Shown here: positions 33,897 through 41,742 of the stretch, piece after piece
How positions within the stretch are numbered: position 1 is the stretch's first letter
Layout: every line of letters starts with the position of its first letter
The notes under the pieces: generated by a model
What the model was told of the DNA's origin: nothing
Databases searched by the model: none
Seen by the model: only the letters and a program-made list of their open reading frames with translations
Translations under genes and position numbers: made by a program
Assembly (NCBI RefSeq): GCF_004300825.1
Contig: NZ_CP036250.1
Location: forward strand, 3,421,001 to 3,485,000
Direction: 5' to 3'
Length of the DNA: 64,000 nt
DNA from: Egicoccus halophilus
Lineage (GTDB): Bacteria > Actinomycetota > Nitriliruptoria > Nitriliruptorales > Nitriliruptoraceae

Positions 33897-34961
33897 ATGA
33901 GCCTGCCCGACACGATGCGCGCCGCGCGCCTGCACCGCCCCCGGTCCCCCGAGGGCCCCGAGGACGTCCGCATCGACGAGGTGCCGGTCCCCGCACCCGC
34001 CGACGGCGAGGTGCTGGTGCAGGTACGCGCCTGTGGGATCTGCGCCAGCGACCTGCACGTCGTGGCCGGTGTCACCCCGCACGGTCCGCGACTGCCGCAG
34101 ATCCTCGGCCACGAGCCGGCCGGAGTGATCGCCGCGGTCGGGGACGGGGTTGGCGACTGGCAGGTCGGCGACCGCGTGGCCTGGGTGATGTCCCGCCCCT
34201 GTGGTCGCTGCGAGTACTGCCGGGCCGGTCGCGAGAACCTGTGCGTGACCACCCGGGTCGCCGGCGTCGACGTCGACGGGGTGCAGGCCGAGTACGCCGT
34301 GGCCGACGCCCGCTTCCTCGTCCCGCTGCCGGCCGACCTGCCCTTCGACCAGGCCGCCATCGTGACCGACGCCGTCGCGACGCCGTACCACGCGCTCAAG
34401 CGCGGCGGTGTCGGCCCGGAGATGACCGTCGCCGTGATCGGGCTGGGTGGGCTCGGGATGCACGCGGTGCTGCTCGCCAAGCTGGCCGGCGCGACCGTGG
34501 TCGGCGTCGACGTCGCCGAGGCCAACCTCGAACGGGCGCTCGCGTGGGGCGCGGACGAGGTGGTCGACGCCCGCCAGGACGGCGTGGCACGACGCATCCG
34601 GGAGCTGACCGAGGGCGGGGTGGACCGCAGCTTCGAGTTCGTCGGCCACCGGGACACGGTCGACCAGGCCGTCAAGGCGCTGCGGCCCGGCGGTCGCGCG
34701 ACGATCGTCGGACTGGGTCCCGAGGCGATCCGGACCGTGCCGGTCGCGCTGTTCGTGGCGCAGGAGACCGAGCTCGTCGGCTCGTTCGGCTACACCCAGC
34801 AGGACCTCGGGGAGCTGTACGACCTGGTCGAGGACGGCCGGCTCGACCTGTCCCGCTCGGTCACCGACCGGCTGCCGATCGAGGCCTTCCCCGACGCACT
34901 GCGCCGCCTCGAGACCCGGGAGGGCAACCCGGTCCGGATAGTGGTCACCTACCCGGCGTGA
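33897..34961 (+). CDS. Zinc-dependent alcohol dehydrogenase (MDR superfamily)
   Basis: 354 residues from ATG 33897. The catalytic zinc site is GICASDLHVVAG and GHEPAGVIAAVGDGV; the structural zinc site is a four-Cys cluster, CGRCEYCRAGRENLC. The NAD-binding motif is VIGLGGLGMHAVLLAKLAG with an acidic residue after the second strand (VVGVDV), suggesting NAD+. The substrate is not predictable. It lies between a hypothetical gene and the sigma factor gene, all on the plus strand. Confidence 0.92.
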   Translation: MSLPDTMRAARLHRPRSPEGPEDVRIDEVPVPAPADGEVLVQVRACGICASDLHVVAGVTPHGPRLPQILGHEPAGVIAAVGDGVGDWQVGDRVAWVMSRPCGRCEYCRAGRENLCVTTRVAGVDVDGVQAEYAVADARFLVPLPADLPFDQAAIVTDAVATPYHALKRGGVGPEMTVAVIGLGGLGMHAVLLAKLAGATVVGVDVAEANLERALAWGADEVVDARQDGVARRIRELTEGGVDRSFEFVGHRDTVDQAVKALRPGGRATIVGLGPEAIRTVPVALFVAQETELVGSFGYTQQDLGELYDLVEDGRLDLSRSVTDRLPIEAFPDALRRLETREGNPVRIVVTYPA

Positions 34962-35054
34962 CGCGCGCGACGTCCGGGGGCCGAACGGGGGCGACGTCGG
35001 GTGGCGTCGCGCTGCCCACCCCCCATGCTGGGGGTTCGCGAGAGGCGGAGAGGC

Positions 35055-36275
35055 ATGCGAACCGACCTGTTCGAGGGCGTCTCGGACGCGACCCGGGCCG
35101 AGCTGCTCGACCGGGCGGCCGAACACGGTCACCTGCGACGCTCGGAACTGCTCGCGATCCAGGACCCCGACGTGCATGCCGCCGGGGCCGTCGACGACCT
35201 CGTCGAGGAGCTGCTCGACCTCGGGATCGCCATCGTCGAGGACGTCGAGGGCGAGCAGCCCACGCCGGACGGCGACGTCGGGAGGGACCCGCGCCCGGAC
35301 GCCGAGGTCGACGCCGCAGCCTCGCACGCGGGCGGGCCGCACGATCTGTCCGGCGTCACGCTGCGTGACCCGCTGGGTGCCTACCTCGAACGTGCCGGCC
35401 GCCACGAGCTGCTCGATCCGGTCGACGAGGCCGACCTGGCCAAGCGCTTCCAGGCCGGGGAGGCCGCCCGCGGGCTGCTGGCCGGCACCGACGACCCGGG
35501 TCGTCGGCGGCGGCTGCGTCGGGTGGTGGCCGAGGGCGAACGCGCCTTCGACCGCCTGGTCGAGTCGAACCTGCGCCTGGTGGTTCCCACCGCCAAGAAG
35601 TACGCCGGCGCCGACCTCCCGTTGCTCGAGGCCATCCAGGAGGGCAATCTCGGCCTGATCCGGGCGGTGCAGAAGTTCGACCCCACCAAGGGCTACAAGT
35701 TCTCCACCTACGCGGTGTGGTGGATCCGTCAGGCGATCCAGCGGGGCCTGGCCAGTCGCGGTCGCACCATCCGCGCGCCCTCGCGGGTGTGGGAGCAGGC
35801 CGGCCGGGTGCGCAAGGCCGAGCAGACGCTGCGGGACCGGCTGCTGCGCGAGCCGGAGGACGAGGAGGTCGCCGCCGAGCTCGACCTGCCCGTCGAACGG
35901 GTCCGCGACGTCCGCACCGCGCTGCGGCCGGTCACCTCGCTGGACCTGCCGGTCGGCGAGGACGGCGACACGACGCTGGGCAGCCTGCTGGCGGACCCCG
36001 GCGCGGTCGACCCGCAGGTCGACACGGAGGTCGCCGACCTCCGGGCCCGGCTGGTCGAGGCGTTGGCGACGCTGCCCGAACGCGAACGCTGCATCCTGGA
36101 GCTGCGCTACGGCCTGCGCGACGGCGAGCCGCGGCAGCTGCGCGAGATCGGCGAACTGGTCCACCTCTCGCGCGAGCGGGTCCGCCAGCTCGAGCAGTCG
36201 GCCCTGGCACGGCTGCGCGAGGGCGACACGACGACGTTGCGCGACCTCGGCGAGACGCTGCAGGCGGCAGCCTGA
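35055..36275 (+). CDS. RNA polymerase sigma-70 factor, primary/RpoD-like
   Basis: 406 residues from ATG 35055 (GGAG upstream). A region 1.2 segment (DPLGAYLERAGRHELLDPVDEADLAKRF) is followed by region 2 (LVESNLRLVVPTAKKYAG, DLPLLEAIQEGNLGLIRAV, KFDPTKGYKFSTYAVWWIRQ), then region 3. Region 4 has LPERERCILELRYGL and the HTH LREIGELVHLSRERVRQLEQ. The KFSTYAVWWIRQAI sequence is that of group 1/2 sigma factors. The short N-terminal domain (about 90 residues) suggests a non-essential group 2 paralogue or a compact principal factor; the window cannot decide. Confidence 0.93.
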   Translation: MRTDLFEGVSDATRAELLDRAAEHGHLRRSELLAIQDPDVHAAGAVDDLVEELLDLGIAIVEDVEGEQPTPDGDVGRDPRPDAEVDAAASHAGGPHDLSGVTLRDPLGAYLERAGRHELLDPVDEADLAKRFQAGEAARGLLAGTDDPGRRRRLRRVVAEGERAFDRLVESNLRLVVPTAKKYAGADLPLLEAIQEGNLGLIRAVQKFDPTKGYKFSTYAVWWIRQAIQRGLASRGRTIRAPSRVWEQAGRVRKAEQTLRDRLLREPEDEEVAAELDLPVERVRDVRTALRPVTSLDLPVGEDGDTTLGSLLADPGAVDPQVDTEVADLRARLVEALATLPERERCILELRYGLRDGEPRQLREIGELVHLSRERVRQLEQSALARLREGDTTTLRDLGETLQAAA

Positions 36276-36276
36276 G

Positions 36277-36954
36277 TCAGACGGTCGCCTCGGCACGCGC
36301 CGTGGCGCCGAGGTCGAGCCGGATGCGCCACCGCGAGGTGCCGTCGCTGGCGGTCAGCACCGGCGTGCGGTCGGCGTCGAGTTCCCAGGCCTCGAGCTGG
36401 GCACCCGCGGGGACCTCGGCGAGCGCGTAGGCCGCCGCGTCGTCGGAGGGGTTGGACGTGACCTCCTCGTCGTGCCAACCGACCGTGCGCAGCACCGTCC
36501 CGTCCGGACCCCACTCGAGCCAGGCCACCGTGTCACCGTCGGGTGCCCACACCGGTGTCGGCACCACGTCGACGACCTCGGTGAGCTCCTCGGTGACCTG
36601 CAGCCGCCACGGGAACCAGTACAGGTCCGTGGTCTCGTCCCCGTCGACGACGACGTAGCGCAACTCGTAGCGGGGCCGTTCGGCGTCCTGCGCCCGGGTC
36701 ACCGCCAGCACCGTCTGCCGCGCACGCGTCCCGGGTCGGACGGCCGCGTGCACCAGGGGTTCGGGTGACTCGGCGACGACGCGCTCCTCGCCGTCGGGCG
36801 AGCGCAGCACCAGCCGGTCGTCGTCGATGCGGACCTCGGTCGCCACCTCGGCCCGCTGCGCGGTCGCGGTGGACACCGCCACCTGCGCACACCCCGTCGC
36901 CACGAGCGTGGCCCCGGCCAGCAGCACGCCTGCCAGCCACCTGCGTCGCCCCAC
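36277..36954 (-). CDS. Predicted lipoprotein of unknown function
   Basis: 225 residues from GTG 36954. The signal peptide ends in the lipobox VATGC (Cys about 22). The mature part is rich in beta strands, with WFPWRLQVTEELTEVVDVV and PVWAPDGDTVAWLEWGPDG resembling a partial propeller or TolB-like blade. It ends 1 nt after the stop of the convergent sigma factor gene. It could be an extracytoplasmic sensor, but there is no direct evidence for a link to the sigma factor. Confidence 0.75.
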   Translation of the reverse strand: MGRRRWLAGVLLAGATLVATGCAQVAVSTATAQRAEVATEVRIDDDRLVLRSPDGEERVVAESPEPLVHAAVRPGTRARQTVLAVTRAQDAERPRYELRYVVVDGDETTDLYWFPWRLQVTEELTEVVDVVPTPVWAPDGDTVAWLEWGPDGTVLRTVGWHDEEVTSNPSDDAAAYALAEVPAGAQLEAWELDADRTPVLTASDGTSRWRIRLDLGATARAEATV

Positions 36955-37075
36955 GTACGTGTCACTTCTCCCGGACGTCCCGGGCGTACCAGTTCCTCAC
37001 CGTGGCGAGCCCGCCACACACAGAGCGTGACGCACGAGCCGCCCGCATGGTTGCACGCGACCGCGCTGCGCACGC

Positions 37076-37110
37076 GACGGCGCCCGGAGCGATCGCTGCC
37101 GGGCGCCGTC
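37076..37110 (-). terminator. Terminator of the cyclophilin genes
   Basis: GACGGCGCCCGG (37076-37087) pairs perfectly with CCGGGCGCCGTC (37099-37110) across an 11-nt loop, starting 15 nt beyond the stop of the cyclophilin gene on the minus strand. Confidence 0.8.
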
Positions 37111-37125
37111 GTCGTCTGCGGAGGG

Positions 37126-37641
37126 TCAGCCCTCGGTGATCTCGATGGTGCTGATCACCACGTCCTCGACCGGCTTGTCCCGGGCGTCGGTCTGCGTGGT
37201 CGCGATGGCGTCGACCACGTCGAGACCGTCGACCGCCTTGCCGAACACCGTGTACGACGGCGGCAGGCCGACGTCCTGGTGGCAGACGAAGAACTGCGAG
37301 CCGTTGGTGTCGGGACCGGCGTTCGCCATCGCGAGCGTGCCCATCCGGTAGCCGTGCTTGCGGGCCGAGTCGAGCTCGTCGGCGAACTTGTAGCCCGGTC
37401 CGCCGGTGCCGGTCCCGGTCGGGTCCCCACCCTGGATGACGAAGCCCTCGATGACGCGGTGGAAGATCACGCCGTCGTAGAAGCCCTCGCGGGCGAGGAA
37501 GACGAAGTTGTTGACGGTCGCCGGGGCGTCCTCGGCGTACAGCTTGGCGGTGATGTCACCCCGGCTGGTCCTGATGGTCGCCGTGTACGACGTCGACGGG
37601 TCGATCGTCATCTCGGGCGGGGAGCTCCACTGCTTGGCCAC
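37126..37641 (-). CDS. Cytosolic peptidyl-prolyl cis-trans isomerase (cyclophilin)
   Basis: 171 residues from GTG 37641 with AGGAGG close upstream; the longer frame is rejected. Cyclophilin core: DAPATVNNFVFLAREGFYDG, IFHRVIEGFVIQGGDPTGTG (with the catalytic Arg) and AMANAGPDTNGSQFFVCHQD. It catalyses proline isomerisation during protein folding. There is no signal peptide. It is preceded, on the same strand, by a membrane-anchored cyclophilin gene, giving a cytosolic/extracytosolic pair, as often seen in actinobacteria. Confidence 0.95.
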   Translation of the reverse strand: MAKQWSSPPEMTIDPSTSYTATIRTSRGDITAKLYAEDAPATVNNFVFLAREGFYDGVIFHRVIEGFVIQGGDPTGTGTGGPGYKFADELDSARKHGYRMGTLAMANAGPDTNGSQFFVCHQDVGLPPSYTVFGKAVDGLDVVDAIATTQTDARDKPVEDVVISTIEITEG

Positions 37642-37739
37642 GGGGCCTCCTGTGAGTACGGACTGCGCGGTCGGTCGTGCGTGCGCACGGGCACGCGGGG
37701 CACCGAGCCTACTGGCCGGTCCGCGCCGTGCCGACGGCA

Positions 37740-38603
37740 TCAGCCCCGCTCGACGGTGAACGACGTGATCCGGACCTCCTGGACCGGCCGGTCGCCGGGC
37801 TCGGTGGGCTGGCCGGCGATCCGGTCGACGACGTCCATGCCCTCGGTCACGGTGCCGACCACGATGTAGCTGGCATCGGGCAGGACGATCGGGTCGCCCT
37901 GGACCACGAAGAACTGCGAGCCGGTCGAGTCGGGGGCGTCGGTACGTGCCATCGCGACGGTGCCGCGCGGGTACTCGACCCCGCCGGTCGGGGCCTCGGG
38001 GAAGTCGTCCGCCGCCGAGGTCTCGTCCTCGATCGTGTAGCCGGGGTAGGTCGGCGCGTCCGGGTCGAAGCCGGTCGGGGTGCAGTCCTCCTGCCCGCAG
38101 CCGGTGCCGGCCGGGTCACCGGCCTGGATCACGAAGCCGTCGATCACGCGGTGGAACAGGACACCGTCGTAGTAGCCGTCCTCGGCCAGTCCGACCAGGT
38201 TCGCGACCGCGTTCGGGGCGCGGTCGACGTCGAGGTCGAGCACGACGTCGCCACAGGTCGTCGCCATCGTGGCGGCGAGGTCGACGTCCGCGTCGAGGTC
38301 GGCCAGCGGCGGCTCGTCGTAGATGGTCGCGTCGACCTCGGGGGCGTCGTCGGCCGGTGGGCAGGGCTCCACGGCCGGGGCCGCCGTCTCCGGCTCCTCG
38401 CCGACGGGCGTCTCGACGTCGTCGACCTGGGGGGTCGGCTCGTCACCGCCGAGCACCAGTCCGACGCCGACCAGGGAGACCACCAGCAGGGCCACGACGA
38501 CGACCACGGTGATGCGCGTGCGCCGCTCGCGGCGTGCCAGGGCGTCGGCGCGCCGCTTGGCCCGGGCCTTGTCCAACTGCTTGGAGTGTTGCCGCTTGCT
38601 CAC
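37740..38603 (-). CDS. Membrane-anchored peptidyl-prolyl cis-trans isomerase (cyclophilin)
   Basis: 287 residues; I favour the second of two consecutive GTG codons (38603), 6 nt after GCGAGG, giving VSKRQHSKQLDKARAKRR. A basic head is followed by one membrane segment (TVVVVVALLVVSLVGVGLVL, about 32-51) and an acidic linker. The cyclophilin domain is at about 110-285, with LFHRVIDGFVIQAGDPAGTG and MARTDAPDSTGSQFFVV. An inserted loop with CGQEDC may be disulfide-bonded. The domain lies outside the membrane and probably assists folding of exported proteins. Confidence 0.92.
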   Translation of the reverse strand: MSKRQHSKQLDKARAKRRADALARRERRTRITVVVVVALLVVSLVGVGLVLGGDEPTPQVDDVETPVGEEPETAAPAVEPCPPADDAPEVDATIYDEPPLADLDADVDLAATMATTCGDVVLDLDVDRAPNAVANLVGLAEDGYYDGVLFHRVIDGFVIQAGDPAGTGCGQEDCTPTGFDPDAPTYPGYTIEDETSAADDFPEAPTGGVEYPRGTVAMARTDAPDSTGSQFFVVQGDPIVLPDASYIVVGTVTEGMDVVDRIAGQPTEPGDRPVQEVRITSFTVERG

Positions 38604-38691
38604 CACATGCCTCGCCAACGGGAGGCGGGGAGGCTACCGGCGTCACCGGGCCTCGGGGGCCGCGGCGCCCCACGACACGGGAGGTCGCCGC

Positions 38692-38919
38692 TCAGGCGTA
38701 CCCGCGATTGGACGCCAGCCGCCAGCAGTGCAGGTGCCAGTGGCGGCGGTCGACGACCAGCCCCTCCGGCCAGGCGACCACGTGCCCCTCACCGCGCCGG
38801 ATCGTGTTCCCGCAGTCCGGACAGACGTAGTCCTTCGTGGCGCGGAACGCCGGCACGCGCTGGACCTCGTACCCCGCCAGCACCGGCAGGAACGGGTCGG
38901 GACGGGGGGGAAGACCCAT
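38692..38919 (-). CDS. Small zinc-ribbon-like conserved protein
   Basis: 75 residues from ATG 38919, with GGAGG 6 nt upstream. It contains DYVCPDCGNTIRRGEGHVVAWP and a later WHLHCW, giving a CxxC plus His/Cys set able to bind one zinc. The same small protein is common in actinobacteria, where it often carries an unsupported ATP/GTP-binding label. Its role is unknown. It follows the large dehydrogenase gene on the same strand. Confidence 0.8.
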   Translation of the reverse strand: MGLPPRPDPFLPVLAGYEVQRVPAFRATKDYVCPDCGNTIRRGEGHVVAWPEGLVVDRRHWHLHCWRLASNRGYA

Positions 38920-39016
38920 CTCCAACCTCCGGGGCGGGCGCGCGGACGACGGCCGGGCCGCCGCCCGACGCTCGCTCTGCCTGCGTGGACGCGTGCGGAG
39001 ACCGGGGTACCGGCGA

Positions 39017-40801
39017 TCAGTCGTAGACGTAGAAGCCGCGTCCGACCTTGCGGCCGAGGAATCCGGCGTCGACCATGTGCCGCAGCAGTGGCGCGGGGTC
39101 GTAGGACGGCTGGCGGTACTCGGCACGCAACCGTTCGATGATCGCCAGCGTGACGTCGAGTCCGACGACGTCCATGAGCTCGAACGGCCCCATCGGGTAG
39201 GCCGCACCGAGCTTCATGGCGGTGTCGATCTCCTCCGCGGTCGCGTAGTGCGACTCGAGCATCTTCACCGCGTCGTTGAGGTACGGGAACAACAGGGTGT
39301 TGACGATGAAGCCGGCCCGGTCACCGCACAGCACACCGACCTTGCCGATGCGGTCGACGAACGCGCGCGCCTGCTCCACGACGGTCGCCTCGGTGCGGAC
39401 GGTGGTGACGATCTCGACCAGCTTCATGATCGCGGCCGGGTTGAAGAAGTGCAGGCCGACGACGCGGTCGGGACGGTCGGTCGACATCGCGCAGTCGATC
39501 ACCGGCAGCGACGAGGTGGTCGTCGACAACACGGTGTCGGGCTTGAGCACCTGCGCCAACTCGGCGAACAGCTCCTTCTTGACCGCGAGGTCCTCCGCCA
39601 CCGCCTCGATGACGAGGTCGGCGTCGGCGAGGTCGATGAGCTCGGAGGTGGGGCGGATGCGCTGCAGGGCCGTGACCATGTCCTCCTCGGACAGGCGCTG
39701 CTTGTCGACCATCTTCTGCATGGACTTGGCCACCGCGGCGGCCACCGCCTCGGCCTTCTCCCGGCTGCGTCCCCGCACGACCACGTCGAAGCCGGCCTTG
39801 GCACAGACCTCGACGATGCCGGCCGCCATCGTGCCGGTCCCCACGACACCGACGGTCTGCCACCCCTCGATGGCCGCGGGGACGGCGGCGTCACGGACGT
39901 CGGCGTCGGGAACGACCCGCGAGCTGCCGGCCTCCTCGTAGCTGTAGAAGCCCCGACCGGCCTTGCGGCCGGTGAAGCCGGCGGCGGCGAGCTGCGCGAG
40001 GATCGGCCGCGGCGCGAAACGGGTGTCGTCGAACTGCGAGTGGATCGCCTCCATGATGCCGACGAACGTGTCGACCCCCACCAGGTCGGTCAGCGCGATC
40101 GGCCCCATCGGCAGACCGGCGCCGAAGCGCATCGCGGCGTCGACGTCCTCCTTGGTGGCGTAGCCGCCCTCGACCATCCACACGGCCTGGTTGAGGTAGG
40201 GGAACAGCAGTGAGTTGGCGATGAAGCCGCGGCGGTCGCCGACGACGACCGGCGACTTGCCGATGGTCTCGGCGAATTGGCTGGCGACCTCCACCACGGC
40301 CTCGTCGGTGACCACCGTGCGCACCAGCTCGATCAGCTTCATGACCGGCGCCGGGTTGAAGAAGTGGAAGCCCAGCACCCGGTTGGGACGGCGGGTGTGC
40401 ACGGCGATGTCCATCACCGGCAGCGACGAGGTGTTGGTGGCGATGATCGCGTCGGGACGGGCGACGGCATCGATGCGGGAGAAGGTCTCCTGCTTGATCG
40501 TCAGGACCTCCGGGACCGCCTCGATCACGAGGTCGCAGTTGCCCAGCGAGTCCCACTCGGTGTCGCCGTGGATGCGCGCGAGGGTCTCGTCGCGGGCCGA
40601 CTCCTCGAGCCGGCCGCGTCCGACCTGACGGTCCAGCGAGGCGCGGATGCGTTCGAACCCGCGGTCGACCGCGGCACCGTCGATGTCGAGGAAGGCGACC
40701 TCGAAACCGTTGCGGGCCACGATCTCGGCGATGCCCGAACCCATGGTCCCGCAGCCGACGATCCCGACCTTGTTGATCTTCTCGACGATCTGGTCCGCCA
40801 T
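39017..40801 (-). CDS. Two-module 3-hydroxyacyl-CoA dehydrogenase
   Basis: 594 residues from ATG 40801. It is a tandem of two complete 3-hydroxybutyryl-CoA dehydrogenase units (about 1-290 and 315-594). Each has a dinucleotide motif (VGIVGCGTMGSG and VGVVGTGTMAAG), the active-site SSLPV stretch with following HFFNPA (FHFFNPAP and LHFFNPAA), a conserved GRRGFIANSL-type segment, and a closing GRKxGRGFY. Both look catalytically intact. The reaction is NAD(P)-dependent oxidation of 3-hydroxyacyl-CoA or its reverse. Such duplicated forms occur in actinobacteria; the two units may differ in chain length or form a pseudo-dimer. It may serve with the thiolase at 31255. Confidence 0.92.
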   Translation of the reverse strand: MADQIVEKINKVGIVGCGTMGSGIAEIVARNGFEVAFLDIDGAAVDRGFERIRASLDRQVGRGRLEESARDETLARIHGDTEWDSLGNCDLVIEAVPEVLTIKQETFSRIDAVARPDAIIATNTSSLPVMDIAVHTRRPNRVLGFHFFNPAPVMKLIELVRTVVTDEAVVEVASQFAETIGKSPVVVGDRRGFIANSLLFPYLNQAVWMVEGGYATKEDVDAAMRFGAGLPMGPIALTDLVGVDTFVGIMEAIHSQFDDTRFAPRPILAQLAAAGFTGRKAGRGFYSYEEAGSSRVVPDADVRDAAVPAAIEGWQTVGVVGTGTMAAGIVEVCAKAGFDVVVRGRSREKAEAVAAAVAKSMQKMVDKQRLSEEDMVTALQRIRPTSELIDLADADLVIEAVAEDLAVKKELFAELAQVLKPDTVLSTTTSSLPVIDCAMSTDRPDRVVGLHFFNPAAIMKLVEIVTTVRTEATVVEQARAFVDRIGKVGVLCGDRAGFIVNTLLFPYLNDAVKMLESHYATAEEIDTAMKLGAAYPMGPFELMDVVGLDVTLAIIERLRAEYRQPSYDPAPLLRHMVDAGFLGRKVGRGFYVYD

Positions 40802-40895
40802 GGCAACGCCTTCCTCGACAACACCGCTCCAGCGCGCCCGAGCCTAGGGAGTGCCGCAGCGCATTTCCGAACCGGACCGGGCTCGTCGGCCGGGA

Positions 40896-41222
40896 TCACG
40901 CGTCCGCGGCACCCGAGCCCTCGGCGATCGCCCGCAGTGCGCCGAGGTGCCGGCCGTAGGCGTCCCGGCCGTCACGGGTCAGCGACAACCAGGTGCGTGG
41001 CCGCTTGCCGACATAGCCCTTGCGCAGCTTCACGTACCCGGCCTCCTCGAGGCGGGCGGCCTGCTTCGACAACACCGAGTCGGACACCTCGACAGCATCG
41101 CGGACGGCGGCGAACTCGGCCTCGTCCACATCCGCGAGAGCGGCCACGATGCTGAAGCGGACCGGGGCATGGATCACATCGTCGAGCTCGTGGCGGGCGT
41201 GGCGGCCGGCGGCCGCACTCAT
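40896..41222 (-). CDS. Winged-helix transcriptional regulator (MarR/ArsR-like)
   Basis: 108 residues from ATG 41222, overlapping the stop of the membrane protein gene as ATGA. Winged-helix motifs: DDVIHAPVRFSIVAALADVD, then SDSVLSKQAARLEEAGYVKL and a basic wing KGYVGKRPRTWLSLT. It matches the small HTH family that occurs in actinobacteria and firmicutes with a partner membrane protein. An inverted repeat over the -10 box of the operon suggests autoregulation. Confidence 0.85.
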   Translation of the reverse strand: MSAAAGRHARHELDDVIHAPVRFSIVAALADVDEAEFAAVRDAVEVSDSVLSKQAARLEEAGYVKLRKGYVGKRPRTWLSLTRDGRDAYGRHLGALRAIAEGSGAADA

Positions 41223-41668
41223 CGTCGCCCCGTCGCGATCGCGACGGCCGAGACCAGGGCCGGGACGGCGATGACGGCGGCGGCGCCGAGGGCCATCGCC
41301 CAGGTGTTCGGCTCCGTCTGGGCGCGCAGGTTCAGCCACGGCAGCGCCACCGTGAGGCCGAGGACGAAGGAGAGGCCGACGCCGACGCGCGAGAGCAGAC
41401 GAACGCGTCGCGGCACCGTCGTGGCGGCACGCTCCATCCACACGATGGCGCCGAGGACCAGCACGAGCAGGGCCACGTTGCGCACGATGTCGCCGCGCGG
41501 GCCCACCACGTTCTGTGTCGCGAGCGTCGACGCGATCACCACGCCGATGACGGCGGTGCCGGTGGCGTGGATGCGACGGTCGCGCCGGTTGCGCAACGTT
41601 CCGCGGCTACTGACGTCGAGGCGCTCACGCGCCTCGTCGGGGGTGGGGTGGGGTCGGGACGCGTTCAT
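41219..41668 (-). CDS. Small integral membrane protein paired with winged-helix regulator
   Basis: 149 residues from ATG 41668 with AGGAG 6 nt upstream. Four membrane segments are predicted (about 36-53, 60-78, 90-108 and 120-140) with short loops. No named family is evident. It is the first gene of a two-gene operon with the regulator, an arrangement typical of membrane protein/regulator pairs. Its function is unknown. Confidence 0.75.
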   Translation of the reverse strand: MNASRPHPTPDEARERLDVSSRGTLRNRRDRRIHATGTAVIGVVIASTLATQNVVGPRGDIVRNVALLVLVLGAIVWMERAATTVPRRVRLLSRVGVGLSFVLGLTVALPWLNLRAQTEPNTWAMALGAAAVIAVPALVSAVAIATGRR

Positions 41669-41697
41669 GGGCAACTCCTGCCGTCGTCGGTGACGCC

Positions 41698-41726
41698 AGT
41701 AGAGCAACTACTTTCCGCTTTGGCAA
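41698..41726 (-). promoter_or_regulatory. Promoter and inverted-repeat operator of the regulator operon
   Basis: On the minus strand TTGCCA (41726-41721), a 17-nt spacer and TCTACT (41703-41698) form a good housekeeping-type promoter 30 nt before the ATG. The repeat AGTAGagcaaCTACT (41698-41712) overlaps the -10 box and is a candidate binding site for the operon's own regulator. Confidence 0.6.
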
Positions 41727-41742
41727 GAGGTTTCCGTGCCGC

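Noticed and set aside
33744-36296. 850-codon open frame on the minus strand
   Set aside because: Antisense to the alcohol dehydrogenase and sigma factor genes, both of which have clear domains.
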